Shown piece by piece: positions 43,019 to 51,673 of a DNA stretch of 64,000 nt. This DNA comes from Rhodococcoides fascians A25f (GTDB lineage Bacteria > Actinomycetota > Actinomycetes > Mycobacteriales > Mycobacteriaceae), in the NCBI RefSeq assembly GCF_000760935.2, contig NZ_CP049744.1, positions 4,185,501 through 4,249,500 of the forward strand, read 5' to 3'. The notes beneath the pieces are model-generated. The model made no database searches, was not told the DNA's origin, and saw only the letters and a list, made by a program, of their open reading frames with translations. A program made the position numbers and the translations under genes. The stretch's first letter is position 1, and every line of letters starts with the position of its first letter.

Positions 43019-43762
43019 TCAGACTCGGGACGCTGTCTCGGCCGTGACCGAAGCCTTGTGCTCTGCTTCCTCGGACTTGACTGCCTTGAGAAGGAGGAGC
43101 GGTGTCGATACCTTCCACAGCAGGTAGGCGAACGACGGGAGCCAGAAGGCGAAAAGACCGTTCCAGGCCAACGGGCCGTCTTGGACCACGAAGATGAAGA
43201 CTCCGGGAGCCAACACAACACCCAGGAAGAAGTTGAGGTAGCCAAACCACCGCGGGAAGATCGGCGTGCTCCGCTTGTCGGACATCACGGCGATGCCGAT
43301 GGCCACGACCTGTAGCACGAAGACCAGTGCGAAACCCACGTACATGAAGTAGAACAAGTCCGTGAGGACGGACAGGATCTCCGGTGAGCGTTCTTCTGCG
43401 CGGTAGGCCGCTGTGGCAAGAACGAAAAGCGGGTACATGAATCCGATGGGGGCCACGACGCCCGTCAGAAGCTGTGTCATGGACAGCAATCCCCAGCCGC
43501 CCTCGATCCGGTTCATCTGCCAGCTGGTGGTGACGACGAACAGATACTCGAGCGGCACGACGAACGAAATAAGCACGACGGACCACAGGATGCCGGATCG
43601 GTTGGCGATCAGAAATTCCTTGATGCCATCGGGTTCCATGGTCGGTGACAACGGCGGCTGCACTTTCGCAAAGGAGAAGAAACAGATACCCACCACAATC
43701 ATGACCACGAATCCGGACCATGCAGCAATCCGTTGATACTTGAACTGAAGGCCCTTGTTCAT
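43019..43762 (-). CDS. Multi-pass membrane protein of unknown function
   Basis: This 247-residue protein has about six hydrophobic helices (for example GFVVMIVVGICFFSFA, GFALVFVLQVVAIGIAVM, GYLNFFLGVVLAPGVFIFVV) and a charged C-terminal tail. I do not recognise the family by name. The loop between TM1 and TM2 (SPTMEPDGIKEFLIANRSG) is probably extracytoplasmic. It starts just downstream of the MaoC remnant on the same strand and may belong to the ring-degradation operon that begins at 48350, perhaps as a transporter accessory or respiratory partner. Confidence 0.78.
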   Translation of the reverse strand: MNKGLQFKYQRIAAWSGFVVMIVVGICFFSFAKVQPPLSPTMEPDGIKEFLIANRSGILWSVVLISFVVPLEYLFVVTTSWQMNRIEGGWGLLSMTQLLTGVVAPIGFMYPLFVLATAAYRAEERSPEILSVLTDLFYFMYVGFALVFVLQVVAIGIAVMSDKRSTPIFPRWFGYLNFFLGVVLAPGVFIFVVQDGPLAWNGLFAFWLPSFAYLLWKVSTPLLLLKAVKSEEAEHKASVTAETASRV

Positions 43763-43882
43763 CTGAGAGATCTCCTTGATCGGTATCGCCCCTCGGCGTC
43801 GACTTCGTCGTGTGACGAACGTTTACAGTGTGGTGAACAGCACAAAAAAACATCGCAGGAAATTCCGGTGACCGGAACGCAA

Positions 43883-44350
43883 TTAGCGGTGATTCTCTCG
43901 AAGATAGATTCTGCTGATCAAATCAGCAGTGCAACAGACTTTTCGGGCGTACTCGCGCTCCACCGTCACACGAGTGACGAGCTGAACCGCCCCGGGCAGT
44001 CTTGCGACGCTACGGATCGTCATTCGTCCTCGGAGACGGCTGTTCACGGGTGCCGGTGCAACGAATCTCACGCGATCGAGCCCGCAGTTGACTCCCATCG
44101 ACACGCCTTCCAACCGACGCAGCCGGCCGAGGAAGTACGGAATCAGAGCGAGGGTCAGAAACTCCTGCGCCCCAGTAGTACCCACCGAACCGGGCACGAT
44201 CTCCCGGCGGGGAGAGTCGGTGCCCGGTGCATGCGAGCTCGCCCGCGCGAACGAGTCGATTCGATGTTGCGACAGCGTGATCCAGTCGGTCGGTCCGATG
44301 TCGCGCCCAACGGCCGCTTCCACATCCGATACGTCACGAAGCACGATCAC
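43883..44350 (-). pseudogene. MaoC-like (R)-hydratase, damaged
   Basis: From a GTG at 44350 the frame reads GRDIGPTDWITLSQHRIDSF, then after an unfamiliar stretch of about 25 residues continues EFLTLALIPYFL, EGVSMGVNCGLDRVRF and VTRVTVEREYARK, the body of MaoC hot-dog hydratases. The segment that should carry the catalytic Asp and His (GDHQWIHxDP...GTIAHG) is replaced by SSHAPGTDSPRREIVPGSVG and TTGAQ. Either a compensated frameshift or loss of the active site is likely. It overlaps the end of the luciferase-like remnant upstream. Confidence 0.68.
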
Positions 44351-44840
44351 GAGGGCACCGAGATCGGTTGTGGAACAGGGGCAGAACCTCCCGCGCGAGC
44401 AACGCAGAGGTGCATCCGGGATCAGGTGCACCTCGATCGATTGCGTGGAGAACGACGGCATCGGCAACATGTGCGGAATACACATCGACTATCAGCGACA
44501 CCAGACCTCGCGCGGTTCCGACGTAGCGCACGGTGCTACCGAACATTTCCTCACCGCGCAGACTCAGACGAGTCCGAGCCGACGGAGCGTCGTCGGCAAT
44601 CAGGACATCTATGTCGAGGGCCACGCTCAGAGAGGCCGGATCTCCGCCTGCGTCCGTCCACGAGCGGCGCACTCTTTCTCGTTCACGAATTCCGCCGCCG
44701 AGATCAGGTTGTCGCATCCGGTGGAACTTGTCGCGGCGCGCTTCTACGTCCTCAGCGAGTATCACCGACAGGCCCGGTCTACCCATCTCACCGTCGCCGA
44801 CACCGGCTTCCCGCCCAACCGGGCGCTGGTCGATCGTCAT
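44334..44840 (-). pseudogene. Luciferase-like flavin monooxygenase, internally deleted
   Basis: The 168-residue frame begins with an ATGA overlap to the SDR gene, like a real cistron, but only a fraction of an LLM protein is present. The C-terminal part RSWTDAGGDPASLSVALDID, GSTVRYVGTARGLVSLIVDV and VVLHAIDRG matches the end of the roughly 330-residue LLM fold. EMGRPGLSVILAEDVEARRD near the start matches a more N-terminal segment. About 150 residues are missing, so it is probably non-functional. Confidence 0.65.
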
Positions 44841-45694
44841 ACCGGCGGGGCTCCCGATGTTGTCGCAGTCAGAAGTGCACCTGCGTCGACCTTCAATTGC
44901 TGTCCCGTTACGAATCGGGCAGCGTCGGAGGCGAGGTAGAGAACTGCTTCGCTGATGTCTCTCGTCGAGATCGTCTTCACCGGGAGTTTGTGCGAGCTTC
45001 CGAACGCGGATTGAGCATCCTCGTGGGTCGGCGCGTCGAGATCGGGTCGAAAGAGCTTGTACATGGCATCGTTCTGCAACATCGCCGTGTCGATGTTGCC
45101 CGGATGAACGGCGTTGACCCGAATATTCAAGGGAGCCAGCTGAAGTGCCGTCTCATGGACGAACCGGGCGACGGCCCGCTTGGCGTGCCCGTACCCCGCC
45201 GCCCCAGGTCCCGCGGCAGGATTGTCCACCAGCCCGGTGAGCATCGATGCCATCGAGCCGATGCACACGATCGATGCACCCGATTCCAAGTACCCGAATG
45301 CGACTTCTACGGTGTTGATCACCCCGACGAGATCCACCGACAGCGTGTCGAAGTATCCGACAAGTGGGACATCGGCACCGATCGGGCAGATCGCCGCATT
45401 TGCCACCACGACATCGAGTCGGCCCATCTCGGCCACACCGAATTTCAGCGCCTCCGCGATGCTCGAGCGATCTCGAACATCGGCCACCCGAGTGACGATT
45501 CGACGACCCGTGTCCTGCACCAGCCGTGCTGTCTCGGCGAGGTCCGCCTCGGTCGCCATCGCGTACGTCGCGGTGTCGATCTGATCGCAGATATCGACCG
45601 CGATGATGTCGGCACCCTCCTCGGCCAGCCGCACCGCGTGCGAGCGCCCTTGACCACGAGCTGCCCCCGTGATGAAAACAACCTTGCCGTCCAT
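44837..45694 (-). CDS. Mycofactocin-coupled SDR family oxidoreductase
   Basis: This 285-residue SDR matches the mycofactocin-coupled family: MDGKVVFITGAARGQGRSHA, VDICDQIDTATYAMATEADL (the family insertion), VANAAICPIG, a Ser-Tyr-Lys triad in CIGSMAS and GYGHAKRAV, and RFVTGQQLKVDAG at the end. Members keep a tightly bound NAD and pass electrons to mycofactocin; the best-known substrates are alcohols such as carveol. A secondary ring alcohol is therefore plausible. It follows the ketosteroid-dehydrogenase-like gene by 82 bp with a small hairpin between. Confidence 0.88.
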   Translation of the reverse strand: MDGKVVFITGAARGQGRSHAVRLAEEGADIIAVDICDQIDTATYAMATEADLAETARLVQDTGRRIVTRVADVRDRSSIAEALKFGVAEMGRLDVVVANAAICPIGADVPLVGYFDTLSVDLVGVINTVEVAFGYLESGASIVCIGSMASMLTGLVDNPAAGPGAAGYGHAKRAVARFVHETALQLAPLNIRVNAVHPGNIDTAMLQNDAMYKLFRPDLDAPTHEDAQSAFGSSHKLPVKTISTRDISEAVLYLASDAARFVTGQQLKVDAGALLTATTSGAPPV

Positions 45695-45731
45695 ACGTCC
45701 GGTCACACACAACTCCACTTCGTATTTCGGA

Positions 45732-45757
45732 GCGGGCCACCCGAGAGGTGAGCCCGC
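45732..45757 (-). promoter_or_regulatory. Intercistronic hairpin between the KstD-like and SDR genes
   Basis: GCGGGC-CACC (45732-45741) pairs with GGTG-A-GCCCGC (45747-45757) with a single bulged base. It could be a weak terminator or an mRNA processing or stability element. Confidence 0.5.
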
Positions 45758-45776
45758 CCTGGTTCGGCCAGCTGGA

Positions 45777-47387
45777 TCACTGGTCGGCGTTGCGGCTGTT
45801 CTCCATGTCGAGAACCGCCAGATAGGAGAACGCCAGGGACGAGCCGATGGGGGTGCCGGCACCCGGGTACACGCTCCCGGACATCGCGGCCATAGTGTTG
45901 CCCGCAGCGTAGAGGCCCTTTATCGGCGACCCGTTCGTGGTCAGAACCCGAGCGCACTCGTCGGTCCGGAGTCCGCCCTTCGTTCCGATGTCGGAGAGCC
46001 GAATCGTGGCGGCATAGTAGGGAGCAGTATCGATCGCCCCGAGGAGCGGATTGGGAACATCCTGAGGCAGCGGAACGATGTAGTTCTGCGCAGGAAGAGC
46101 AGGGAAACCGACGACATACCGGAACATGTTGTCCCAGGGCGTCTCCCCGCGATGGAACCTGTCGTCGACACCGGATTCCGAGGCCGCGTTGAATTCCTTG
46201 ACGGTATTGCTGAGGTTCTCGAAAGGAACACCGATCATGTCGGCCAGTTCCTCGAGCGTATCGGCCTTGACCAGCGCGCCCGACTCGAACCATTCCGGGC
46301 GCACCGGCACGGCAGGATCACCGCCGAAGCTGTCCCTGTCGATCTGCTTCTGATCGAGAATCCATCGGACCGGCATGTGCGACACCCCGGTAGTTGCCTC
46401 TGCGTTGTATATAGCATGGCCGGATTGGTCGTACGGCTGCGTCTCGTTGGTGAAACGTTCGCCTGCTCCGTTCACCCAGATCCCGCCGCGTGTGCCGGTC
46501 TGGAAGACGGGTTGACCGTCCGGCTGAACGAGGCCGGGTACGAACCACGCTTCGTCCATCAAATCGATATCGGCACCGACCGCTATGCCGGCGGTCAACG
46601 CATCACCGGTATTGCTTTCGACTCCGTTGGACCACTCGCCGGTGAGGGGGACCCTGCCGTACTCGGTGCGCAACTGTGCGTTGTGTTCGAATCCGCCTGC
46701 GGCGAGCAGAACTCCGCGTTCCGCTCGATATGTCACCTCCGCACCGTCGCTGGTGGCCTTGAGGCCCACGACGCGGCCATCCTCGATAACGAGACTGCTC
46801 AGCGCCGTGTTCAGGCGGAGCACGCCGTGACCGGTGTCGAGGAATGCCAACAGCGCTCGGCCGATCAGTGCCCGCCCACCCGACAGGACCGGGCCTTCGT
46901 CGTCACCCCAACGTTCGTCCGGAATCGACTTGCGCAGGATGGCGAGGTTGTCGCCGAGCTCGGCGGCGGAAAGCGGTGAGGGAAAGATCGTGTTTCCTGC
47001 AGGTGAAAAGCCAGGCGCGGCAGCGAAGTACTCCGGAACCGGCTGGTGGAAGAACTGCCCGAACCGCTCATTCGTCTCCAGTTCGTCGATCAGCTCTCTT
47101 CCGGCTTTGAAATATGCATCCTGCAGTGGCTCGCGGGACGGGTCGTCGACCAAGGCGCGCAGATACTCGCGAGCGTTGTCTGTGCCGTCCTCGATGCCGG
47201 CCCGCGTCACGGGAGCGCTTCCGGGATACCACAATCCGGCACCGGAATAGGCGGTGGTACCGCCGACCTTGTCGGTCTTTTCGATGACGAGTGTGCGAAG
47301 ACCGCGAGACGCGGCGACGTAGGCACCGATCAGTCCGCCGCCTGAACCTACGACTATGACATCGAATGTCTCCACTTCAGTGGCCAT
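45777..47387 (-). CDS. FAD-dependent 3-ketosteroid-delta1-dehydrogenase-like protein
   Basis: This 536-residue FAD_binding_2 flavoprotein has DVIVVGSGGGLIGAYVAASR (dinucleotide fold), VIEKTDKVGGTTAYSGAGLW, GGRALIGRALLAFL, LLAAGGFEHNAQLRTEY and a C-terminal GLYAAGNTMAAMSGSVYPG with GAGTPIGSSLAFSY. KstD enzymes desaturate the ring of 3-ketosteroids next to the carbonyl; smaller relatives can desaturate cyclohexanones or cyclohexenones towards phenols. AGGAGG stands 6 nt before the ATG at 47387. The neighbouring mycofactocin-type SDR would supply the ketone. True steroid specificity is not provable from sequence. Confidence 0.88.
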   Translation of the reverse strand: MATEVETFDVIVVGSGGGLIGAYVAASRGLRTLVIEKTDKVGGTTAYSGAGLWYPGSAPVTRAGIEDGTDNAREYLRALVDDPSREPLQDAYFKAGRELIDELETNERFGQFFHQPVPEYFAAAPGFSPAGNTIFPSPLSAAELGDNLAILRKSIPDERWGDDEGPVLSGGRALIGRALLAFLDTGHGVLRLNTALSSLVIEDGRVVGLKATSDGAEVTYRAERGVLLAAGGFEHNAQLRTEYGRVPLTGEWSNGVESNTGDALTAGIAVGADIDLMDEAWFVPGLVQPDGQPVFQTGTRGGIWVNGAGERFTNETQPYDQSGHAIYNAEATTGVSHMPVRWILDQKQIDRDSFGGDPAVPVRPEWFESGALVKADTLEELADMIGVPFENLSNTVKEFNAASESGVDDRFHRGETPWDNMFRYVVGFPALPAQNYIVPLPQDVPNPLLGAIDTAPYYAATIRLSDIGTKGGLRTDECARVLTTNGSPIKGLYAAGNTMAAMSGSVYPGAGTPIGSSLAFSYLAVLDMENSRNADQ

Positions 47388-47453
47388 GATTTCCTCCTGA
47401 GATGAGTGTCGAACCATTGGTTCGACGGATGATGACGTGTGCGCTCGAACGGC

Positions 47454-47738
47454 TCAGAGAAACACGAAAAATCCTGACAGCACGAGCCATAGTGCAACGC
47501 AATATATTTCGAAGGCAGCGCGGAGCTCCCACGGAGCGTGACGCAGTTCCATGAAGTCCAAGCCGACCAGTCGAACTTTGATCGCGGCAATGGCGAGAAC
47601 GACGATTGCCGAGACCGTGCCGCCGTGGGAGTCCAGCGTCAGCAAAGGGCCCACGACGGCCGCGAGGACCAAGATGACCCACGTGACGACGATTCGGGCG
47701 GGAAGAAGCTGTTTCAGGTCGATCGAACTTGTTGTCAT
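47454..47738 (-). CDS. Cytochrome oxidase subunit IV-like (NorF/CyoD-type) small membrane protein
   Basis: This 94-residue protein has three hydrophobic helices (IVVTWVILVLAAVVGPLL, VSAIVVLAIAAIKVRLVGLD, AAFEIYCVALWLVLSGFFVF) and the FMELRHAPWELRAAFE loop common to prokaryotic COX4/NorF-like proteins. It lies 3 bp after the COX3-like gene, and the pair resembles NorE-NorF. No oxidase subunit I or II is present, so it would associate with an oxidase encoded elsewhere or support a membrane oxygenation system. Confidence 0.82.
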   Translation of the reverse strand: MTTSSIDLKQLLPARIVVTWVILVLAAVVGPLLTLDSHGGTVSAIVVLAIAAIKVRLVGLDFMELRHAPWELRAAFEIYCVALWLVLSGFFVFL

Positions 47739-47741
47739 GAG

Positions 47742-48350
47742 TCATACCGCCAGATAGACGAGAGGGAACAGGACCATCCAGAGAAGATCGACCAGGTGCC
47801 AGTAACACGAACCGCCCTCGAAGACGAGACGCTGTGTACCCGTGAGTTCGACTCGATGTCGCGCGCGAGTGAACATCACCCACAGTGCGACGAGACCTAT
47901 GACTACGTGAAACAGGTGCGTGCCGGTGAGAATGAAGAACCACATGTAATAGGGACCGACCTCCGGCCCGTGCCCGGCGCCGATCATGTGGATATATTCG
48001 GAAATCTTGAGCACCGTAAAAAACACGCCGCACGCAATCGCACCCAGATACAGCCTCGATGCCAAGCGATGAGCTCCGAGACGGAGGGCGTTCAGGGCCA
48101 CAACGACCAACAGTGAACTGACGAGCAAGATCATCGTGTTGGTCAGCCCTATGGCCAATCCCAGCGCCTCACGAGATGCTGTGAACTCCTCCGGTTCCTT
48201 GCTGCGCTCCATCAAGAAGGCGACGAAGAAGAAGCCGAAGACGATCATGTCACCGAGAAGAAAGACCCACAGACCGGGCTCGCCGGGAATCCGTCGTCCC
48301 TTCTCATGTGCCGTTTCTCGAGCCGTCGCGAGATTCGTATCGCTCGTCAC
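47742..48350 (-). CDS. Cytochrome c oxidase subunit III-like (NorE-type) protein
   Basis: This 202-residue, five-helix COX3-family protein carries GEPGLWVFLLGDMIVFGFFF at the N-terminus, LGLAIGLTNTMILLVSSLLV, TGTHLFHVVIGLVALWVMF and FEGGSCYWHLVDLLWMVLFP. The length is that of NorE-like short subunit III proteins. The GTG at 48350 gives the usual length; a GTG at 48449 is also in frame. It appears to head a minus-strand operon with the NorF-like, KstD-like and mycofactocin-type SDR genes. Its metabolic link to ring oxidation is unclear. Confidence 0.83.
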   Translation of the reverse strand: MTSDTNLATARETAHEKGRRIPGEPGLWVFLLGDMIVFGFFFVAFLMERSKEPEEFTASREALGLAIGLTNTMILLVSSLLVVVALNALRLGAHRLASRLYLGAIACGVFFTVLKISEYIHMIGAGHGPEVGPYYMWFFILTGTHLFHVVIGLVALWVMFTRARHRVELTGTQRLVFEGGSCYWHLVDLLWMVLFPLVYLAV

Positions 48351-48705
48351 GAGACCAACCAACTTGTGGAGATCGTCCCGCGGCGGTGTCTGAACATGAC
48401 GTTGAGTCCCCTTCGATCGTGGCTCGTCGGCGCTGATGATCCAAATCACGTTTCACGCACACGAGTGATGCACATCTCTTTGTTGCTCCGACCACAGTCT
48501 CACCGTGTGCACTACGGACGAGGCGGTCGAATCCCACTCACCGAGACGCAACCCAGATCCGATGCCGACGAGTACAGTCATTTTTAGACCGACTGTTCGA
48601 TTCTTGTCCGAAAGCGGTCGGTTGCGTCCATACTGATTCGGCATGGTGTTGTAACAAGTAATACATATCGAGATCATGAGCCATGCCGGCGCTAGGAGGT
48701 TGACG
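48351..48705. other. Divergent promoter region between the COX3-like and IclR genes
   Basis: 355 bp that must hold promoters for the minus-strand 48350-43019 run and the plus-strand 48706-54471 run. GACCGACTG (48590) and CGGTCGGT (48623) form a loose inverted pair, which could be an IclR site; support is weak. No gene is visible apart from the possible N-terminal extension of the COX3-like protein. Confidence 0.5.
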
Positions 48706-49587
48706 ATGTCCGATGCTCCATCAAGCATGGTCGAACGCGTGGTTCTGATTCTGGATGTCTTCGCCCGGTCATCGGGCACCCTGACACTCGGACAGATCAG
48801 TTCACGCAGCAGATTGCCTCGGTCGTCGGTACACCGAATCCTGCAACAATTGGTCACGGCGCGGTGGATCGACCGGCGGGACAACGAGTACACACTCGGT
48901 TTGCGTATGTTCGAGATCGGTAGTCAGGTCGAACAACGTACCCGCTTCAGCGAGATCTCTCGACCCCTTATGCAGGAACTCTCCACGGCAACCGGACACG
49001 TGGTGCACCTCGCGTTGCTCGACGAACACGATGTGGTCTACCTCGAGAAGGTTGGCGGCCCCTTCGGCGGCAGACTCCCCTCGCGCGTGGGCGGCAGGTT
49101 GCCGGCCCATTGCACCGGCGTAGGAAAAGTCCTACTGGCCTACTCCCCCGATCCGATAGTCGAGGAATACAAGAAGAGCGGCATGAGGCGTCAGACAAAC
49201 GCGAGCATCATGAGTGAGGAAGCACTGGAGTCTTCGATCCGTAGCATCCGAAACTTCGGATACTCCACGGAGCGGGGTGAAGCGGTTCCCGGTGTCGCGT
49301 GTGTCGGTGCCCCCATTTTCGAGTTCGGCAATGTGGTGGCCGCCATTTCGGCATGCGGACCCCAGCAAAGGCTGCGGGTCGACGAACTCAAGCATCGAAT
49401 CATGTGGACCGCAGCCGAAATCTCCCGCCGTCTCATGGCGTCGAGTTGCCCACCGAGCCGAACGGCCAATCAGCTGCCCTTTACGGCGCAGAACGCCACG
49501 GTCGTCGATTTCCAACAACCTGTCGGATGGCATCACACCACAGCTTCCGAAGGACCAACAAGACGCGAAAGGGTCGAGAAGTGCTGA
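48706..49587 (+). CDS. IclR family regulator of the meta-cleavage operon
   Basis: This 293-residue protein has an IclR winged helix (VVLILDVFARSSGTLTLGQI, LPRSSVHRILQQLVTARWID) and a full effector domain (GHVVHLALLDEHDVVYLEKV, PAHCTGVGKVLLAYSPDPIV, YSTERGEAVPGVACVGAPIF). A 45-residue C-terminal tail extends beyond the usual end. GGAGG stands before the ATG at 48706. It is the first gene of the plus-strand unit with hydratase, dioxygenase, hydrolase, hydroxylase and reductase, and is divergent from the COX3/KstD-like operon, so it can control both. Confidence 0.9.
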   Translation: MSDAPSSMVERVVLILDVFARSSGTLTLGQISSRSRLPRSSVHRILQQLVTARWIDRRDNEYTLGLRMFEIGSQVEQRTRFSEISRPLMQELSTATGHVVHLALLDEHDVVYLEKVGGPFGGRLPSRVGGRLPAHCTGVGKVLLAYSPDPIVEEYKKSGMRRQTNASIMSEEALESSIRSIRNFGYSTERGEAVPGVACVGAPIFEFGNVVAAISACGPQQRLRVDELKHRIMWTAAEISRRLMASSCPPSRTANQLPFTAQNATVVDFQQPVGWHHTTASEGPTRRERVEKC

Positions 49588-49618
49588 TCGACAAAGTTTT
49601 CAGAGACGTGGGATCACG

Positions 49619-50419
49619 GTGAACGTGGCCCCCGGGGTAATCGACGCGGTCGCCGACCGCCTACAGAATGCCGCCACAGCAGGTATTGCCTGCAATCCGG
49701 TCATCGACCTGATCGGTACGAGCGACATCGATACCGCGTATGCGGTGCAGCAAACGCTCACCCGAAGACGGATCGCGTCGGGCGCTCGACTCATCGGGCG
49801 CAAGATCGGACTGACCTCGGTCGCAGTTCAAGCTCAGATCGGTGTCGACCGACCAGATTTCGGAGTGCTGTTCGACGACATGCGATTCTCCGACACCGAC
49901 CTGATTCCTTTCGGCAGGTTGCTGCAACCCAAGGCCGAGGCCGAGGTCGCGTTCGTACTCGGATCCGATATCGACGACGCGTCCTCACCCGACGCGGTAC
50001 GTGCTGCCGTCGAATTCGCCTATCCGGCACTGGAGATCGTCGATAGCCGAATCAAACAGTGGCAGATCGGTATCACCGATACCGTCGCCGACAATGCGTC
50101 TTCCGGAGTATTCGTCATTGGTGAAACCGGCTTCGGTCTCTCGGATGTGGAGCCTCGGGACGTCGTTATGACCATGAGGCGAAACGGCGAAGTCGTCTCT
50201 CGAGGCACCGGCAGAGATTGCCTTGGCGATCCCCTTGCCGCATTGGCGTGGCTGGCCACCACCGCTATCGATATCGGATCACCGCTTCGCGCAGGCGATA
50301 TCGTGCTTTCGGGTGCACTGGGGCCAATGGTCACAGTCCATCCCGGCGATGTGTTCGAGGCCGACATCGACCCACTCGGTTCCATCTCGGCGCGCTTCTC
50401 TTTGGCCGAGAACAGCTGA
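49619..50419 (+). CDS. 2-keto-4-pentenoate hydratase (2-hydroxypenta-2,4-dienoate hydratase)
   Basis: This 266-residue protein of the MhpD/HsaE/BphE type has ARLIGRKIGLTSVAVQAQIG, FGVLFDDMRFSDTD, the metal-ligand segment KAEAEVAFVLGSDI (Glu-x-Glu), ALEIVDSRIKQWQIGITDTV and DIVLSGALGPMVTVHPGD. It adds water to 2-hydroxypenta-2,4-dienoate to give 4-hydroxy-2-oxovalerate. The start is GTG at 49619, with another GTG at 49625. The matching aldolase and acetaldehyde dehydrogenase are not in the window. Confidence 0.9.
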   Translation: MNVAPGVIDAVADRLQNAATAGIACNPVIDLIGTSDIDTAYAVQQTLTRRRIASGARLIGRKIGLTSVAVQAQIGVDRPDFGVLFDDMRFSDTDLIPFGRLLQPKAEAEVAFVLGSDIDDASSPDAVRAAVEFAYPALEIVDSRIKQWQIGITDTVADNASSGVFVIGETGFGLSDVEPRDVVMTMRRNGEVVSRGTGRDCLGDPLAALAWLATTAIDIGSPLRAGDIVLSGALGPMVTVHPGDVFEADIDPLGSISARFSLAENS

Positions 50420-50552
50420 TGCCTCGCTGCGATCCCGGCAATTCAGGGACCGGAAACGGCGATCCTGTCCCGCTGGCCGGGACGCCCACCACGGTCGTCA
50501 CCCGGCCGGAAATAGCGTTCCAACCCGTACTAACCACTCGAAGGAGAGCTCG

Positions 50553-51554
50553 ATGACCATGTCCCACGATTACGACCCAGGTCCCCGAATTGCCCACGCG
50601 GGCAGCATCAATCTGGGAACCAAAAATCTCGAACGCTCGCTCTGGTTCTTCCGTGACCTTCTGGGGATGGAGGTCACCGCGCAAGCCGACGGTGTTGCAT
50701 ACCTTCGCGGATATCAGGAACTCACCCACCACTCGCTCGTGCTCACCCAGCAGACCGAATCGTTGGTGAACACCTACAGCTTCCGCGTCCAGCGCAAGCA
50801 GGACGTCGAGCTGTTCCAGAAACAGCTCGATCGCGAAGAGATCGAGTCGATCGAATTGGCCGCAGGCCACGAGACCGGTCGCGGCGAAGCGATCCGTTTT
50901 CTCCTGCCCGGCGGTGAGCACCCTATCGAGCTGTACTACGACATCGAGAAGCCACTTGCCGACGAATCGATCCGCTCGAAGCTGCCGAGCAACAGCTCAC
51001 GTCGGCGCGGATTCGGAGTTCGGCGACTCGATCACCTCAACGTTCAGTGCAGCCCAGGCACGGTCAACCAAGCAGAGGGCTGGCTGCAGGAATCGCTCGG
51101 CTTCAAGCGCCGCGAGTTCGTGATGATTCCCGACCATCCCACGACTGTGATGGCATCGTGGTTGTCGGTGACTCCGCAGGTGCACGACATCGCCATCGGC
51201 ATCAATCCGCACGACGAGAACGGCCAGTTCCACCACGTCGCGTTCAACATCGAGAACTTCGCCGACGTTCTCAGGATTGCCGACGAGGTCCGCGATCTGG
51301 ATATCGAATACGGTGCCGGGCCGGGCAAGCACGGCGTCGGTCAGGCGATGTACCTCTACCTTCACGATCCCGGTTCGGGCCATCGAGTCGAGCTGTACTC
51401 GGGCGGTTACTTGATCTTCGATCCCGATTTCGAAGCCATCGAATGGAAGCTTCCCGAAATTTCTTATGGTCAGACGTGGTATGGCGACCTCCTCGACGTG
51501 GGACCCCAGGGCACCTTCCTGACCACTACGCCGTCCGCAGGCCTCAAGCCGTAA
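50553..51554 (+). CDS. Type I extradiol (catechol 2,3-type) dioxygenase
   Basis: This 333-residue two-domain VOC protein has the metal ligands His161 (RRLDHLNVQ), His227 or His228 (QFHHVAFN) and Glu280 (HRVELYSGGY), the type I extradiol signature. Its N-terminal domain is the usual inactive repeat (AGSINLGTKNLERSLWFFRD). The C-terminal 30 residues (LPEISYGQTWYGDLLDVGP) are an extension seen in alkylcatechol-type enzymes. It would open a substituted catechol next to the hydroxyls. AAGGAG precedes the ATG. The hydrolase that follows accepts the product. Confidence 0.93.
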   Translation: MTMSHDYDPGPRIAHAGSINLGTKNLERSLWFFRDLLGMEVTAQADGVAYLRGYQELTHHSLVLTQQTESLVNTYSFRVQRKQDVELFQKQLDREEIESIELAAGHETGRGEAIRFLLPGGEHPIELYYDIEKPLADESIRSKLPSNSSRRRGFGVRRLDHLNVQCSPGTVNQAEGWLQESLGFKRREFVMIPDHPTTVMASWLSVTPQVHDIAIGINPHDENGQFHHVAFNIENFADVLRIADEVRDLDIEYGAGPGKHGVGQAMYLYLHDPGSGHRVELYSGGYLIFDPDFEAIEWKLPEISYGQTWYGDLLDVGPQGTFLTTTPSAGLKP

Positions 51555-51589
51555 CGGAGCCCGGCCGGTAGTCGCACGAAAGAAACTCC

Positions 51590-51625
51590 GACGCGTCTGC
51601 GCGATCACGCTCGTGCAGACGCGTC
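51590..51625 (+). promoter_or_regulatory. Hairpin between the dioxygenase and hydrolase genes
   Basis: GACGCGTCTGC (51590-51600) pairs perfectly with GCAGACGCGTC (51615-51625), loop 14 nt. It may tune read-through or mRNA stability between two genes that should be co-expressed. Confidence 0.6.
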
Positions 51626-51673
51626 ACGCACACCGAATCGGCAGCGATGAGGCTGCCAGAGAGGCTCCCACAG

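Noticed and set aside
43733..45751. Plus-strand frame of 672 codons
   Set aside because: Opposite-strand shadow of the SDR, LLM and MaoC-like sequences; no recognisable domain.
47538..48116. Plus-strand frame of 192 codons opposite the COX3/COX4-like genes
   Set aside because: Highly polar reverse reading of two membrane proteins; no motif.
48590..48635. IclR operator upstream of the meta-cleavage regulator
   Set aside because: The inverted pair is loose and has no second copy in the window, so it is mentioned only in the gap description.
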